Source: Eubacteriales bacterium (GTDB lineage: Bacteria > Bacillota_A > Clostridia > Lachnospirales > Lachnospiraceae). Taken from it: a DNA stretch of 44,363 nucleotides. Below the pieces are notes generated by a model. The model did not search any database, was not told the origin of the DNA, and saw nothing but the letters and a program-made list of their open reading frames with translations. Numbering within the stretch: the first letter of the stretch is position 1; every line of letters begins with the position of its first letter. Both the position numbers and the translations under genes were made by a program. The stretch is taken from contig JAUNJL010000002.1 of NCBI GenBank assembly GCA_030533315.1, positions 1-44,363 of the forward strand, read 5' to 3'. Shown here in pieces: positions 1-8,475 of this stretch.

Positions 1-763
<763 letters not shown>

Positions 764-774
764 CTATGTTTTCA

Positions 775-1884
775 CTAATTACTATATGACTCCCCCTGCC
801 CTTTTGTCTCATTTTTCCCCCGTTCTCTGAAATACTCACGGTTCTGGATACAGCAGGCTGCCCCCGGCTTATACTGGAGGGCCATCTCATTGTACCGCTC
901 TCCCTTTTTCCAATCCCCCATTCTGTCGTGGCAGATGCAGAGATAAACAGCCGGCAAAAAACCATAGCACTCCTCCTGGACAAATCCCCCGGACTCCGGC
1001 TTTTTCCCGGCCTTCAGTGCCTGCTCAAACCAATACACCGCCTGAGAATATCTCCCCCGGTCAAAAAAATGCTTTCCCAGATCACAGCACAGCTCTCCCC
1101 TGGGCACATCGTAGGAAAGCCCCCAAAGGAGCGCCCCCAGGGCGCCCTTTTCATCCCCCAGCCCGTACCGGCAGGCCGCCAGCTGGCGGCACCCGTCAAT
1201 CTTGTTTTCCACCCAGCCGTCCTCCCGTTCCAAAAAATCCTCCAGGACGGCCTCCCCCCTCTTGAATTGTCCGTGGGATAAAAGCTCCCTCCCATAGTAA
1301 TAAAGCTCCCGGGGGCCAAAGGATATCCCCTCTCTCTCCATCCCTTCATAAATCCTCAGATTCCGGCCGCCGTCCCCTTCCTTCACCTTGTGATGCTCTA
1401 CCGGGATATCCTCATACCGGATCACGCCGGAGGGCGTGATCGCCTCGTGCACCCTTCCATGAAAGCAGAAGCCTCTGTGATTTTTCACCAGCCGTTCCCG
1501 ATAATATGAGAAGGTACAGCGCCCCTCCTCATCAAAGCCAGTCTTATAGGGGAGCATCACCACGTCCGTTTTTTCTGGAAGAGACTCCTTCAGCCGCCTT
1601 AGCTCTTCCCGGCTCTTCACCGGCAGCACATCATCCGCATCCAGCCACATGAGGTAGTCCATTTTTCCCTTGGAAAAGGCAAAATTCCTGGCAGCGGAAA
1701 AATCCTCCTGCCAGGAATATTCATAAATCTGATCTGTATACTGTTTTGCCTTTTCCAAGGTCCTGTCCCTTGACCCGGTATCCACGATCACGATCTCGTC
1801 CGCCACGCCCTTCACACTGTCCAGGCATCTGCCGAGGACCGCCTCCTCATCCTTCACGATCATACATAGGCTAATGGTGATCAT
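775..1884 (-). CDS. Family 2 glycosyltransferase with helical-repeat C-terminus
   Basis: 369 residues. The N-terminus is a GT-A fold of the GT2 family: the strand ITISLCMIVKDEE, the nucleotide-sugar signature IVDTGSRDRT (33-42) and the metal-binding LDADD (81-85). The second half (about 190-350) has TPR-like helical repeats such as GDEKGALGALLWGL and GRYSQAVYWFEQALKAG, as in GT2 enzymes that act on peptide acceptors. The start has AAGGAG 7 nt upstream. The stop lies 29 bp before the collagen-like gene. Collagen-like bacterial proteins are commonly glycosylated on Thr, so the neighbour is the likely acceptor (inference). Cytoplasmic, with no membrane segment. Confidence 0.85.
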   Translation of the reverse strand: MITISLCMIVKDEEAVLGRCLDSVKGVADEIVIVDTGSRDRTLEKAKQYTDQIYEYSWQEDFSAARNFAFSKGKMDYLMWLDADDVLPVKSREELRRLKESLPEKTDVVMLPYKTGFDEEGRCTFSYYRERLVKNHRGFCFHGRVHEAITPSGVIRYEDIPVEHHKVKEGDGGRNLRIYEGMEREGISFGPRELYYYGRELLSHGQFKRGEAVLEDFLEREDGWVENKIDGCRQLAACRYGLGDEKGALGALLWGLSYDVPRGELCCDLGKHFFDRGRYSQAVYWFEQALKAGKKPESGGFVQEECYGFLPAVYLCICHDRMGDWKKGERYNEMALQYKPGAACCIQNREYFRERGKNETKGQGESYSN

Positions 1885-1918
1885 CCAGCCGCTCCTTCAT
1901 TATCCTGTATTCATGATT

Positions 1919-1926
1919 ATTGTATG
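1919..1926 (-). promoter_or_regulatory. Possible mother-cell sigma (SigE/SigK-like) -10 element
   Basis: The minus strand reads CATACAAT, matching the known SigE/SigK -10 consensus (CATAcaaT / CATAnnnT), about 33 nt before the glycosyltransferase ATG and just upstream of its RBS. I see no convincing matching -35, so this is weak and rests on the spore-like character of the downstream collagen gene. Confidence 0.3.
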
Positions 1927-1980
1927 ATATCTGGCTCCAAAAGAAGACTGCCAGTGATCTCAGTGATCTCCGCAAAAGAG

Positions 1981-2031
1981 GATCGGACGCCCCCTAAAGG
2001 AGGCGGGGCCCCTTACAGCCAGAGTCCGATC
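1981..2031. repeat. Inverted repeat (GATCGGAC arms)
   Basis: GATCGGAC at 1981-1988 and GTCCGATC at 2024-2031 are perfect 8-bp arms around a GC-rich 35-nt loop. It lies between the 30-residue membrane protein and the glycosyltransferase. On the minus strand it is followed by CTCTTTTG, so it may act as a weak terminator. The rest of 1885-2085 holds two tandem copies of CAGTGATCT (1952-1969) and no gene. Confidence 0.35.
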
Positions 2032-2085
2032 TCCATCGCCTCCGCCAGGACACAGGATTTCATAAGCACATCTAAGGCAGAATGT

Positions 2086-2178
2086 TTATTTCTTCTCGCC
2101 CTTGTTTTCATACCAGGCAACCCAGACTCCGGCTGCCACGGCCCCTGCGATCAAAACAACAATAAAAACGTCCAGCAT
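2086..2178 (-). CDS. 30-residue single-pass membrane protein
   Basis: The ORF starts with ATG at 2178, has a strong AGGAGG 9 nt upstream and ends in TAA at 2086. The product opens with MLDVFIVVLIAGAVAAGVW, one transmembrane helix of about 20 hydrophobic residues after a single Asp, and ends in a short charged tail (YENKGEKK), so it should sit in the membrane with a Lys-rich tail. It has no Cys, so it is not an FeoB-associated Cys-rich protein. The family is not recognised. The strong RBS and clean topology are why I call it real. Confidence 0.6.
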   Translation of the reverse strand: MLDVFIVVLIAGAVAAGVWVAWYENKGEKK

Positions 2179-2203
2179 TCTTTCAAACCTCCTGATCTGT
2201 TTT

Positions 2204-2223
2204 GTACGCTCCTTCAAGCGTAC
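2204..2223. other. Hairpin upstream of the 30-residue protein
   Basis: GTACGCT (2204-2210) and AGCGTAC (2217-2223) form a perfect 7-bp stem with a 6-nt loop, 26 nt before the small ORF start. There is no T-run after it on the minus strand, so a regulatory hairpin or operator is more likely than a terminator. The region 2179-2283 is otherwise featureless. Confidence 0.35.
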
Positions 2224-2283
2224 CACAAAAAGACCCCTGCACCATTGCACGGGCTGTTTCTATTGTACTTGTGCAGATCGCAG

Positions 2284-2688
2284 TCAGCCTTTTCTCCCAT
2301 CCTGACTGTGTATGTAACGGACGATCACAAGCCTGCCATATGGGCTCTTGCGCCTGTCCGGTATCTGAAATCCTGTGAAAAAATGAAAATCCGCCAGAAG
2401 ATAGATCAACAAGATCAGGACGGCCCCTGCCTTTACACAGCTTCGCACAAGGATCTGCCGTGTCCGCAGCAGGGCCGAAGAGACCGTCCGAAGACCGGAG
2501 GCCTCCTCTGCGCTGATACTGGCGCTGCGGGTGAAATCCCCAGAAACCACAAGACTGGTCCGGGAGCTGGTTCTATGGCACTCCAAAAGGGAATCCGCCT
2601 GCACACCTGCAAAGCACATCCCGGAAACCGCCAAGATCACGACTGCCGCCAGGCACAGCATCCTGAGCCTGTCTTTTGCCCTGTTCAT
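2284..2688 (-). CDS. Small exported membrane protein, family not recognised
   Basis: 134 residues. The N-terminus looks like a signal peptide or anchor (RAKDRLRMLCLAAVVILAVS, then GMCFAGVQAD). A Ser/Thr/Arg-rich middle follows, and then a second hydrophobic helix (about residues 85-105, AGAVLILLIYLLADFHFF) with a basic tail. The start ATG at 2688 has GAGGTGG a few bases upstream and lies 48 bp after the rpiB stop, so it is probably in the rpiB transcript. I do not recognise the family. The two hydrophobic segments and the RBS argue against a chance ORF, but conservation is unknown. Confidence 0.55.
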   Translation of the reverse strand: MNRAKDRLRMLCLAAVVILAVSGMCFAGVQADSLLECHRTSSRTSLVVSGDFTRSASISAEEASGLRTVSSALLRTRQILVRSCVKAGAVLILLIYLLADFHFFTGFQIPDRRKSPYGRLVIVRYIHSQDGRKG

Positions 2689-2736
2689 AAAACCACCTCA
2701 CCATCCAGTCTCATCTGCGACGCCTAAAGGCGTCTC

Positions 2737-3201
2737 TCACTCATGCCACTTTGCCCCGTACTTCTCCTCAATATCAGAGATCAGCTGCACCCGGACCGCA
2801 TGACGTCCCCCCTGGAAAGACGCCCCGAAGAACTCGTCCACGATCATCTTGGCCATCTCGGAGCCCACCACACGGGCGCCCATGGCAATGATGTTCGCAT
2901 CGTTGTGCTGAGCCGTCAGCCTTGCAGAATAGGGCTCACTGCAGACAGCCGCCCGGATGCCGGGAACCTTGTTTGCCGCAAGGGAGATCCCGATGCCGGT
3001 GCCGCAGATCAGCACCCCTTTCTCCACCTCGCCCCTCATGATGGCCTCCGCAACCTTCAGGCCCTGATCCGGATAATTCACCTTGACCTCCGGGTCGTAA
3101 GCGCCATAGTCCACGCACTCATAGCCCTTCTCCTTCAAATGCTCCATAAGGATATTTTTCAGCTCGACCGCCGTGTGGTCACATCCAAACCCTACCTTCA
3201 T
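2737..3201 (-). CDS. rpiB: Ribose-5-phosphate isomerase B
   Basis: 154 residues, the usual RpiB length. It interconverts ribose-5-P and ribulose-5-P in the pentose phosphate pathway, in the cytoplasm. Visible family residues are D8-H9 (GCDHTA), the catalytic base Cys66 in ICGTGIGIS, and H99 in AQHNDAN. The longer open frame begins at 3246, but the ATG at 3201 is preceded by GGAGG with 5-nt spacing and gives the normal RpiB N-terminus (MKVGFGCDH). It has its own promoter just upstream. RpiB-type enzymes also include allose-6-P or galactose-6-P isomerases; with no sugar genes beside it, RpiB is the simplest reading. Confidence 0.92.
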   Translation of the reverse strand: MKVGFGCDHTAVELKNILMEHLKEKGYECVDYGAYDPEVKVNYPDQGLKVAEAIMRGEVEKGVLICGTGIGISLAANKVPGIRAAVCSEPYSARLTAQHNDANIIAMGARVVGSEMAKMIVDEFFGASFQGGRHAVRVQLISDIEEKYGAKWHE

Positions 3202-3260
3202 CTCTTCCTCCCTTTCCTTCCGGTCCTTCCCAGAAAGCTCTGTCATTTTGTGTTGTATTG

Positions 3261-3288
3261 ATTATACTACGTTTCCCCAAAATGTACA
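3261..3288 (-). promoter_or_regulatory. Promoter of rpiB
   Basis: On the minus strand TGTACA (3288-3283) and TATAAT (3266-3261) are separated by 16 nt, about 60 nt before the rpiB start. The -10 is perfect and the -35 matches 4 of 6. Confidence 0.55.
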
Positions 3289-3351
3289 TCCTTTTTTCAC
3301 CAAACAGAATCTCCCGTTCAGTCATCTGGACTGCTCCCGCAAAATCCTAAG

Positions 3352-3387
3352 AAAAAGAGGGCCTTCCTCCAAAAAGCCCTCTTTTTT
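3352..3387 (-). terminator. Bidirectional terminator after metQ
   Basis: AAAAAGAGGGC (3352-3362) pairs perfectly with GCCCTCTTTTT (3376-3386), an 11-bp stem with T-runs in both directions. It lies about 40 bp after the metQ stop and closes the metNIQ transcript. Confidence 0.85.
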
Positions 3388-3424
3388 CCGATCCCGACGG
3401 ATCCTTCTTTTATTTTTTAACCGA

Positions 3425-4264
3425 TCACTGATCAGCTTCCTCCCCGGCCTCTTCCTCGAAGGGGATCACGGCTCCGTCGTAGGTGTCGTTGATGTAGGAA
3501 GCGATCTCCTCGGACTTCAGCACCTCCACCAGGGCCTGGATCTTCTCGCTCTCCTCATTGCCCTCCTTCACGGCGATCACGTTCACGTAGGTCTTTGCAG
3601 CCTCAGAATCCGAGGTCTCATAGGCAAGGGAGTCCTTTGCCACAGAATAGCCTGCCTGAAGGGCATAGTTGCCGTTCAGCACCACATACGCAGTCTCTCC
3701 CACCACGCGGGCAACCTGCGCTGCCTCCAGCTCCACGATCTCCACATTGTAAGGATTCTCGGCAATGTCGTTGACCGTTGCGTCAAGGCCGACGCCCTCG
3801 TTCAGGGTGATGATGCCGTTGTCCTGAAGAAGGAGAAGCGCCCTCGCCTCGTTGGTGGTGTCGTTCGGAACGGCGATGGTATCCCCATCCTCAATATCGT
3901 CCAGGCTTTCCTTCGTGCCCGGGTAAATGCCAAAGGGCTCGTAATGGATGCCGCCGGCATTTACCAAATGGGTGCCCCGCTCCTCGTTAAAGCTGTCCAG
4001 ATAAGGGATATGCTGGAAATAGTTGGCGTCAAAATCGCCGCTTTCCACAACCTTGTTGGGCTGTACATAATCGTCAAAAACCGTGACCTCCAGCTCATAT
4101 CCCTGCTCCTCCAAAATGGGAGCCGCCTGCTCCAGAATCTCCGCATGAGGTGTTGCGGATGCCGCCACGGTGATGGTCTTGTCATCCTCTGCAAATACCC
4201 ACGTGCTTCCCACGGTGCCAAGTACAAGTGCTCCCGTAAGAGCCGCTGCCACTAACTTTTTCAT
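3425..4264 (-). CDS. metQ: D-methionine ABC transporter, substrate-binding protein
   Basis: 279 residues of the NlpA/MetQ family: ITVAASATPHAEIL at the mature N-terminus, then DYVQPNKVVESGDFDANYFQHIPYL, the family signature for the ligand cleft. It delivers methionine (or a close analogue) to MetI. The ATG at 4264 has GGAGG 8-9 nt upstream; the longer open frame to 4384 has no RBS. Unlike typical Gram-positive MetQ, the signal peptide (MKKLVAAALTGALVLGTVGS, then TWVFAEDD) has no lipobox cysteine and looks like an ordinary SPase I peptide cut after FA. It follows metI by 144 bp, with no promoter I can identify in the gap. Confidence 0.9.
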   Translation of the reverse strand: MKKLVAAALTGALVLGTVGSTWVFAEDDKTITVAASATPHAEILEQAAPILEEQGYELEVTVFDDYVQPNKVVESGDFDANYFQHIPYLDSFNEERGTHLVNAGGIHYEPFGIYPGTKESLDDIEDGDTIAVPNDTTNEARALLLLQDNGIITLNEGVGLDATVNDIAENPYNVEIVELEAAQVARVVGETAYVVLNGNYALQAGYSVAKDSLAYETSDSEAAKTYVNVIAVKEGNEESEKIQALVEVLKSEEIASYINDTYDGAVIPFEEEAGEEADQ

Positions 4265-4408
4265 AATATCTTTCCTCCATTTTCTTAAGTTTTTCTTTTT
4301 GTTGATAAATGATTGTCTATAGAGAACAGACCAGGAGGTGCCTCCCGCCATGTTCCTTCCAAAATGTTTCATATGCCGCCGCACGCCTTCCAGGGTTTAT
4401 CGCAGGCC

Positions 4409-5071
4409 TCATACCCTCCGCTTGTCCAGACGGTTTGCGATCATCATGCCGATGGACTGGAAGATCTGAGTCAGCCCCACCAGAAGGAAGACCGTGACGA
4501 ACATAATGCCAAACTGCCAGCGGTAATAGCCATACCGGATGGCGATATCTCCCAGACCGCCGCCGCCCACACAGCCGGACATGGCAGAATATCCCAGGAT
4601 GGTGCCGATGGCGATGGTGGCGCCGGAGATCAGGGAAGTCCTGGCCTCCACCAGCATGACGCGAAGGACGATCTGAAGGTTGCTGGCCCCCATGGAGCGG
4701 GCCGCCTCGATCACCCCTGCGTCCACCTCGTTCAGAGAGGACTCCACCATACGGGCAATAAAGGGAATGGCCGCCAGAGTCAGAGGGACGATGGTCGCTG
4801 TGGTCCCATAGGTCTTTCCCACGATAAAGGCGGTCAGGGGCATCACCAGAATCAGCAGGATGATGAAGGGGATGCTCCGGAAAATGTTTGCCAGCACATC
4901 CAGGATCTTGTAAAGAACAGGATTTGGCCTCAATCCCTCTTTGTCGGAAATCTTCAGGATCACCCCGTAGGGAAGCCCGAAGACATATCCCAGGATGGTA
5001 GATACCAGGGTCATGTACAAGGTCTCTCCCACGCCCTTTACGATCATATCCACAACTGCTTTTGTCCACAT
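4409..5071 (-). CDS. metI: Methionine ABC transporter permease
   Basis: 220 residues, the usual MetI length, with five hydrophobic helices (about 20-40, 62-85, 90-110, 150-175, 190-210). The cytoplasmic EAA loop that docks MetN is visible as VIEAARSMGASNLQIVLRV. The start lies 1 nt after the metN stop region, so the two are translationally coupled. It forms the membrane channel of the MetNIQ importer. Confidence 0.93.
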   Translation of the reverse strand: MWTKAVVDMIVKGVGETLYMTLVSTILGYVFGLPYGVILKISDKEGLRPNPVLYKILDVLANIFRSIPFIILLILVMPLTAFIVGKTYGTTATIVPLTLAAIPFIARMVESSLNEVDAGVIEAARSMGASNLQIVLRVMLVEARTSLISGATIAIGTILGYSAMSGCVGGGGLGDIAIRYGYYRWQFGIMFVTVFLLVGLTQIFQSIGMMIANRLDKRRV

Positions 5072-5072
5072 A

Positions 5073-6095
5073 TCAATCCACCTCCCCTACAGACAGGCCA
5101 TGCTGGATCAGATAGCTCTTCATCTCCTCCACATTGGCGCTGTCCTTCATAAACTGCAGGATCATCTCTCCCTTGGCCACGCCTCCCACGTTTTTGGTGT
5201 CGGCCTTCAGGATGTTCACCGGCTCATGGAAGGTGAGCACCAGGTTCGCCACCACCGGTTCAAAGGCGGAGTTCTCGGAGAACACGATGCGGACCTTCTC
5301 GCCGCTCTGGATCTCCGGCTGGACAGAAGTCTTCACCGGCTCCACGTCGGAGCCCGTGTCCTTGCTGATCAGCTCCTTCGCCACCTGGGATTTTGGATTG
5401 ACAAAGATATCGGCCACCGTACCCTGCTCCTTCACCTCGCCGTCCTTCATGATGGCGACGTGGGTGCAGATCTCCCGCACCACGGACATCTGGTGGGTGA
5501 TGATCACAATGGTAATGCCAAACTGCTCGTTGATGCTTTTCAGAAGCGACAAAATAGAGGACGTGGTCTGAGGATCCAGGGCGCTGGTCGCCTCGTCGCA
5601 AAGCAGGATCTTCGGATCGGAGGCCAGGGCTCTCGCAATGGCCACCCTCTGCTTCTGGCCGCCGGACAGCTGGGCCGGATAAGCCTTCTCCTTGTCGCTC
5701 AGCCCCACGATCTCCAGAAGCTCGGCGGCCCGCCTTCTTGCGTCCACCTTCTTCTTTCCCTGGATATATAGGGGAAAGCACACGTTCTCCAACACGTTCT
5801 TCTGCATCAGAAGATTAAAGTGCTGGAAGATCATTCCAATCTTCTCTCTCTCCTTTCGGAGCTGAGCCTGGGAAAAGTCCCCCAGGGCCTTTCCGTCAAT
5901 ACGGACCTGTCCCTCCGTGGGGATCTCCAGAAAATTCATACACCGGACCAGGGTACTCTTTCCCGCCCCGGACATTCCAATGATCCCGTATATGTCACCG
6001 GATTCTATGGATAAATTCACATGCTTCAGTGCTTCCACGCTTCCATCCTTTGTGAGGAAGGTCTTGCACACGTTTTCGATCAGGATACCAGACAT
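5073..6095 (-). CDS. metN: Methionine ABC transporter ATPase with NIL domain
   Basis: 340 residues. Walker A GMSGAGKS (40-47), Q-loop at IFQH (90-92), signature LSGGQ (143-147), Walker B ILLCDEATSALD (163-174), H-loop H201. The last 80 residues (about 262-340, VRIVFSENSAFEP onward) are the NIL domain, which in known MetN proteins binds methionine and inhibits transport. First gene of the operon, with its own promoter and a leader of about 145 nt. I looked for an S-box or Met T-box in the leader and saw no core motif of either; control is more likely by the LysR protein encoded just upstream. Confidence 0.95.
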   Translation of the reverse strand: MSGILIENVCKTFLTKDGSVEALKHVNLSIESGDIYGIIGMSGAGKSTLVRCMNFLEIPTEGQVRIDGKALGDFSQAQLRKEREKIGMIFQHFNLLMQKNVLENVCFPLYIQGKKKVDARRRAAELLEIVGLSDKEKAYPAQLSGGQKQRVAIARALASDPKILLCDEATSALDPQTTSSILSLLKSINEQFGITIVIITHQMSVVREICTHVAIMKDGEVKEQGTVADIFVNPKSQVAKELISKDTGSDVEPVKTSVQPEIQSGEKVRIVFSENSAFEPVVANLVLTFHEPVNILKADTKNVGGVAKGEMILQFMKDSANVEEMKSYLIQHGLSVGEVD

Positions 6096-6249
6096 GTCTC
6101 TTTCCTTTCTTCTCTATTCAGACTGAAACGGCGCTCTTTCCACCAAGCGCGTCCCTTCTGACCCGGGCTCTGCAGACGCCCCTCAGCAATGCTTTTTTCT
6201 GGCAGCCCAGCCTGCTGGACCACCGCCCGCATCACTGTTTACAGGTCAT

Positions 6250-6278
6250 ACTATAGCACTTCTTTGACGAAAGCGCAA
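6250..6278 (-). promoter_or_regulatory. metNIQ promoter
   Basis: The minus strand carries TTGCGC (6278-6273), a 17-nt spacer and TATAGT (6255-6250). The predicted start is near 6243, giving a leader of about 147 nt with small GC-rich hairpins (for example GCGCT/AGCGC near 6130-6150). The poor -35 fits activator dependence. Confidence 0.6.
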
Positions 6279-6292
6279 ATTCATAAATGCTA

Positions 6293-6325
6293 GTGCTGAT
6301 TATAGGATGCGCCTATAACCAGCAC
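6293..6325. promoter_or_regulatory. Palindromic operator, probable LysR-type binding site
   Basis: GTGCTGATTATAGG (6293-6306) and CCTATAACCAGCAC (6312-6325) are 14-bp arms with one mismatch around a 5-nt centre. The centre (6309) falls about 66 bp upstream of the predicted metN start, the classic position of a LysR-type recognition site. There is no T-run, so it is not a terminator. The lysR gene ends 108 bp upstream on the same strand. Confidence 0.65.
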
Positions 6326-6348
6326 GGACGTACAAGTGTTTTCCCGGC

Positions 6349-6416
6349 AAAAACATTTCCCGGCGCATCTGCCCACACAGGCCCCGGACAAAAGGGCCCT
6401 CCCCGGCAGGTGCGCC
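6349..6416 (-). terminator. Probable terminator of the LysR gene
   Basis: Reading the minus strand after the lysR stop, GGCGCACCTGCC (6416-6405) pairs with GGCAGATGCGCC (6373-6362) with one mismatch. A GC-rich loop lies between the arms and TTTTT (6353-6349) follows 8 nt later. The long loop and distant T-run make it imperfect. Confidence 0.4.
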
Positions 6417-6433
6417 CCTTCGCCTGGAAAGCC

Positions 6434-7345
6434 TTATTCCAGCACCTTGTCCTGGAACTTTGTCAGCTCCTCCAGATATTTTTTCCCCAGGGGACTGATG
6501 GTGACTCCCTTCCGCACCAGGTAGCCGATGGTCATGACCTCCTGGGAATCCAGCTTGACGGCACAGTAATCGGAGCCATTCAGCTCCTCACAGATGATCC
6601 CGGAGCAAAGGGTGTAGGCGTTTAAGCCTACCATCAGATTCAGCAGGGTGGCCCTGTCGTTGGCCTTGATCAGCCTCTTGTATTCGTAGGTGCTCAAAAC
6701 CTCCTCCGCAAAATAAAAGGAATTGTAATTTCCCTGCTCAAAGGACAGACAGGGGTATTCCCGCAGATCCTCCAGCGTGACCAGATCCCTTTTTGCCAGC
6801 GGATGTCCCTTCCACATATAGACGTAGATGCTGCACTCCAAAATGGGGTGAAATTCCAGATTTGACTGGTGGAAAAGCTTGGTGAGCACGTTTTTGTTAA
6901 ATTCGTTGATGTATAAAACGCCGATCTCACTTTTAAAGTTTTTCACGTCCATAATGACCTCGTAGGTCTTTGTCTCGTGGACGGCAAACTCATATTCGTC
7001 CATGCCGAACTGCTTTACCATCTGGACAAAGGCGCTCACCGCAAAGGTGTAGTGCTGCATGGAAACACTGAATTTCTTTTTGGTCTGCTCCTTGGAGATG
7101 TATTTTGATTCCATGAGGGCGTACTGCTCCACCACCTGGCGGGCGTATCCCAAAAACTCCTCTCCCTCCGGCGTCACCGAGATCCCCCGGTTGCTTCTTC
7201 GGAAGAGCTCCGTGCCAATCTCCTCCTCCAGCTCCTTGATGGCCTGGGAAAGACTTGGCTGGGAGATGAAGAGGCTTCTCGCCGCCTCATTCATGGATCT
7301 GGAGCTTGCCACCGTAATGGCATAATTCAGCTGTGTCAGTGTCAC
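6434..7345 (-). CDS. LysR-family transcriptional regulator (probable sulfur/methionine control)
   Basis: 303 residues. Winged HTH at 1-60 (MTLTQLNYAITVASSRSMNE, then AARSLFISQPSLSQAIKELE), followed by the LysR effector domain. The start is GTG at 7345 with AAGGGGG upstream. It lies directly upstream of metNIQ in the same direction, with a LysR-type palindrome at about -66 of the metN promoter, so activation of methionine uptake in response to a sulfur metabolite is the likely role (inference; related proteins are CysB, CmbR and MetR types). The specific subgroup cannot be assigned by eye. A possible minus-strand -10 (TATAAT, 7431-7426) lies 80 nt upstream. Confidence 0.85.
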   Translation of the reverse strand: MTLTQLNYAITVASSRSMNEAARSLFISQPSLSQAIKELEEEIGTELFRRSNRGISVTPEGEEFLGYARQVVEQYALMESKYISKEQTKKKFSVSMQHYTFAVSAFVQMVKQFGMDEYEFAVHETKTYEVIMDVKNFKSEIGVLYINEFNKNVLTKLFHQSNLEFHPILECSIYVYMWKGHPLAKRDLVTLEDLREYPCLSFEQGNYNSFYFAEEVLSTYEYKRLIKANDRATLLNLMVGLNAYTLCSGIICEELNGSDYCAVKLDSQEVMTIGYLVRKGVTISPLGKKYLEELTKFQDKVLE

Positions 7346-7641
7346 GATCCTGCGCCCCCTTTCCTCTGATCGAGATCATGAATGTATAGAATTTTCCTCC
7401 AAAATGAAAAAGAACACTTGCAAAGATTATAAAATTTTTAGAATTAGGTCACTCTTTTTTTAATTCTTACACACAATTCCATCACAATTCTGCGGTATAG
7501 TATTCTCATACAAGGAACAACACAGGAGCAAACAAAGCGAAAGCTTTTTTACATAGATTACATCATTTTGCTGACTTGGCATTTTGCCGTGTGGGGGAAT
7601 GCCGGGGATAGGCAGCAATCAACTTTTTCTTTTTCATACCA

Positions 7642-7661
7642 GCCGGACCATATGGTCCGGC
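7642..7661. terminator. Perfect 20-bp palindrome, terminator-like on the plus strand
   Basis: GCCGGACCAT followed by its exact complement gives a 10-bp stem. On the plus strand CCTCCTTCTTTTC follows, so it reads best as a plus-strand terminator, although no plus-strand gene is visible. It also lies about 50 bp after the traX-like stop. The 7346-7710 gap otherwise holds AT-rich promoter-like sequence and a possible plus-strand -10 (TATAGT, 7496-7501) with no good -35. Confidence 0.45.
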
Positions 7662-7710
7662 CCTCCTTCTTTTCGGGGAAATTTTTCCCATCAGCTTTTT
7701 CTCTTTTCTG

Positions 7711-8466
7711 TCAGAATCTGGATAAAAGTCCCAGTGCCAGCAAGTGAGCCGGATAATATACATAAAAGAACCATTTGGAGAAGCGCCCTCCCCGGGGAGC
7801 TTTTTTCTGGTCATACAGGAAGAGAACCACGACCCCTGCCAAAAACGGACCTGCACCGGAGAAAAGTCCGTACAGCAGCGACCGGAAAAGTCCCGCTCCC
7901 GCCTCCAGCCCCAAGGCGACCTCGTTTACCGCCGCAAAGGCGGATACTGCCCCAAATACCACTCCCGTCTTTTTTTGATCCCCCCTTGCCCCCTGAAATT
8001 CGTAAACCATCAGAGGCGCCACGATGCCCCAGTCCCCCATAGCGGTGAGGGCCGTCAGCCCCAGGATGACCGGCAGGCGCAGCAGGCTTCCCTCCAGCCT
8101 CTCCATGGCCATCAGAAGGCACAGGCACAAAAACAGGGTAAAGATCATGTTGAGGGTTCCCGTCTCACCGGGAAATGCCAGGGCAAAGGGGTATTGGGAG
8201 ATCAGGGCAAATGCCAGGAGGCGCAGGGCATATTTCTTCCTGGAGCGGGTGTGGGCAAAGCCCTCCGTGAGAAAGCAGCACATGACCGGAGCCGTAAAGT
8301 ATCCCAGGCCCACAAGGAGCTGGTACCAAAACGTGCCCTGCTGCAAAAAGCAGTGGGCAGCGTGGTTCAAGGTCATGGTAAAAATCGCTATGTATTTGAC
8401 AGCCTCCCGAGACAGGAAGGGCCCATGGCCCCTCTCCTCCAGTCTCCCACCCAGCACACTTTTCAT
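7711..8466 (-). CDS. TraX-like polytopic membrane protein
   Basis: 251 residues with about 7-8 hydrophobic helices. The N-terminal part (LSREAVKYIAIFTMTLNHAA) matches the TraX pattern (lk.iA...M..dH), and the GDWGIVAPLMVYEF and YVYYPAHLLALGLL segments are also typical. TraX of F plasmids is needed for pilin N-acetylation; chromosomal Firmicute homologues have no assigned substrate. The only in-frame ATG near the start (8466) has AGGAGG 15 nt upstream, which is unusually far. This RBS belongs to the last unit of a 63-bp repeat array that fills the space up to the Rrf2 gene. No conjugation genes are nearby, so this is probably a housekeeping or envelope acyltransferase-like protein. Confidence 0.8.
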   Translation of the reverse strand: MKSVLGGRLEERGHGPFLSREAVKYIAIFTMTLNHAAHCFLQQGTFWYQLLVGLGYFTAPVMCCFLTEGFAHTRSRKKYALRLLAFALISQYPFALAFPGETGTLNMIFTLFLCLCLLMAMERLEGSLLRLPVILGLTALTAMGDWGIVAPLMVYEFQGARGDQKKTGVVFGAVSAFAAVNEVALGLEAGAGLFRSLLYGLFSGAGPFLAGVVVLFLYDQKKAPRGGRFSKWFFYVYYPAHLLALGLLSRF

Positions 8467-8475
8467 AGGTATTTA

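Noticed and set aside
6096..6245. S-box (SAM) riboswitch or Met T-box in the metN leader
   Set aside because: No S-box core and no T-box sequence (GGGTGGNACCGCG) can be found; a covariance-model search would settle it.
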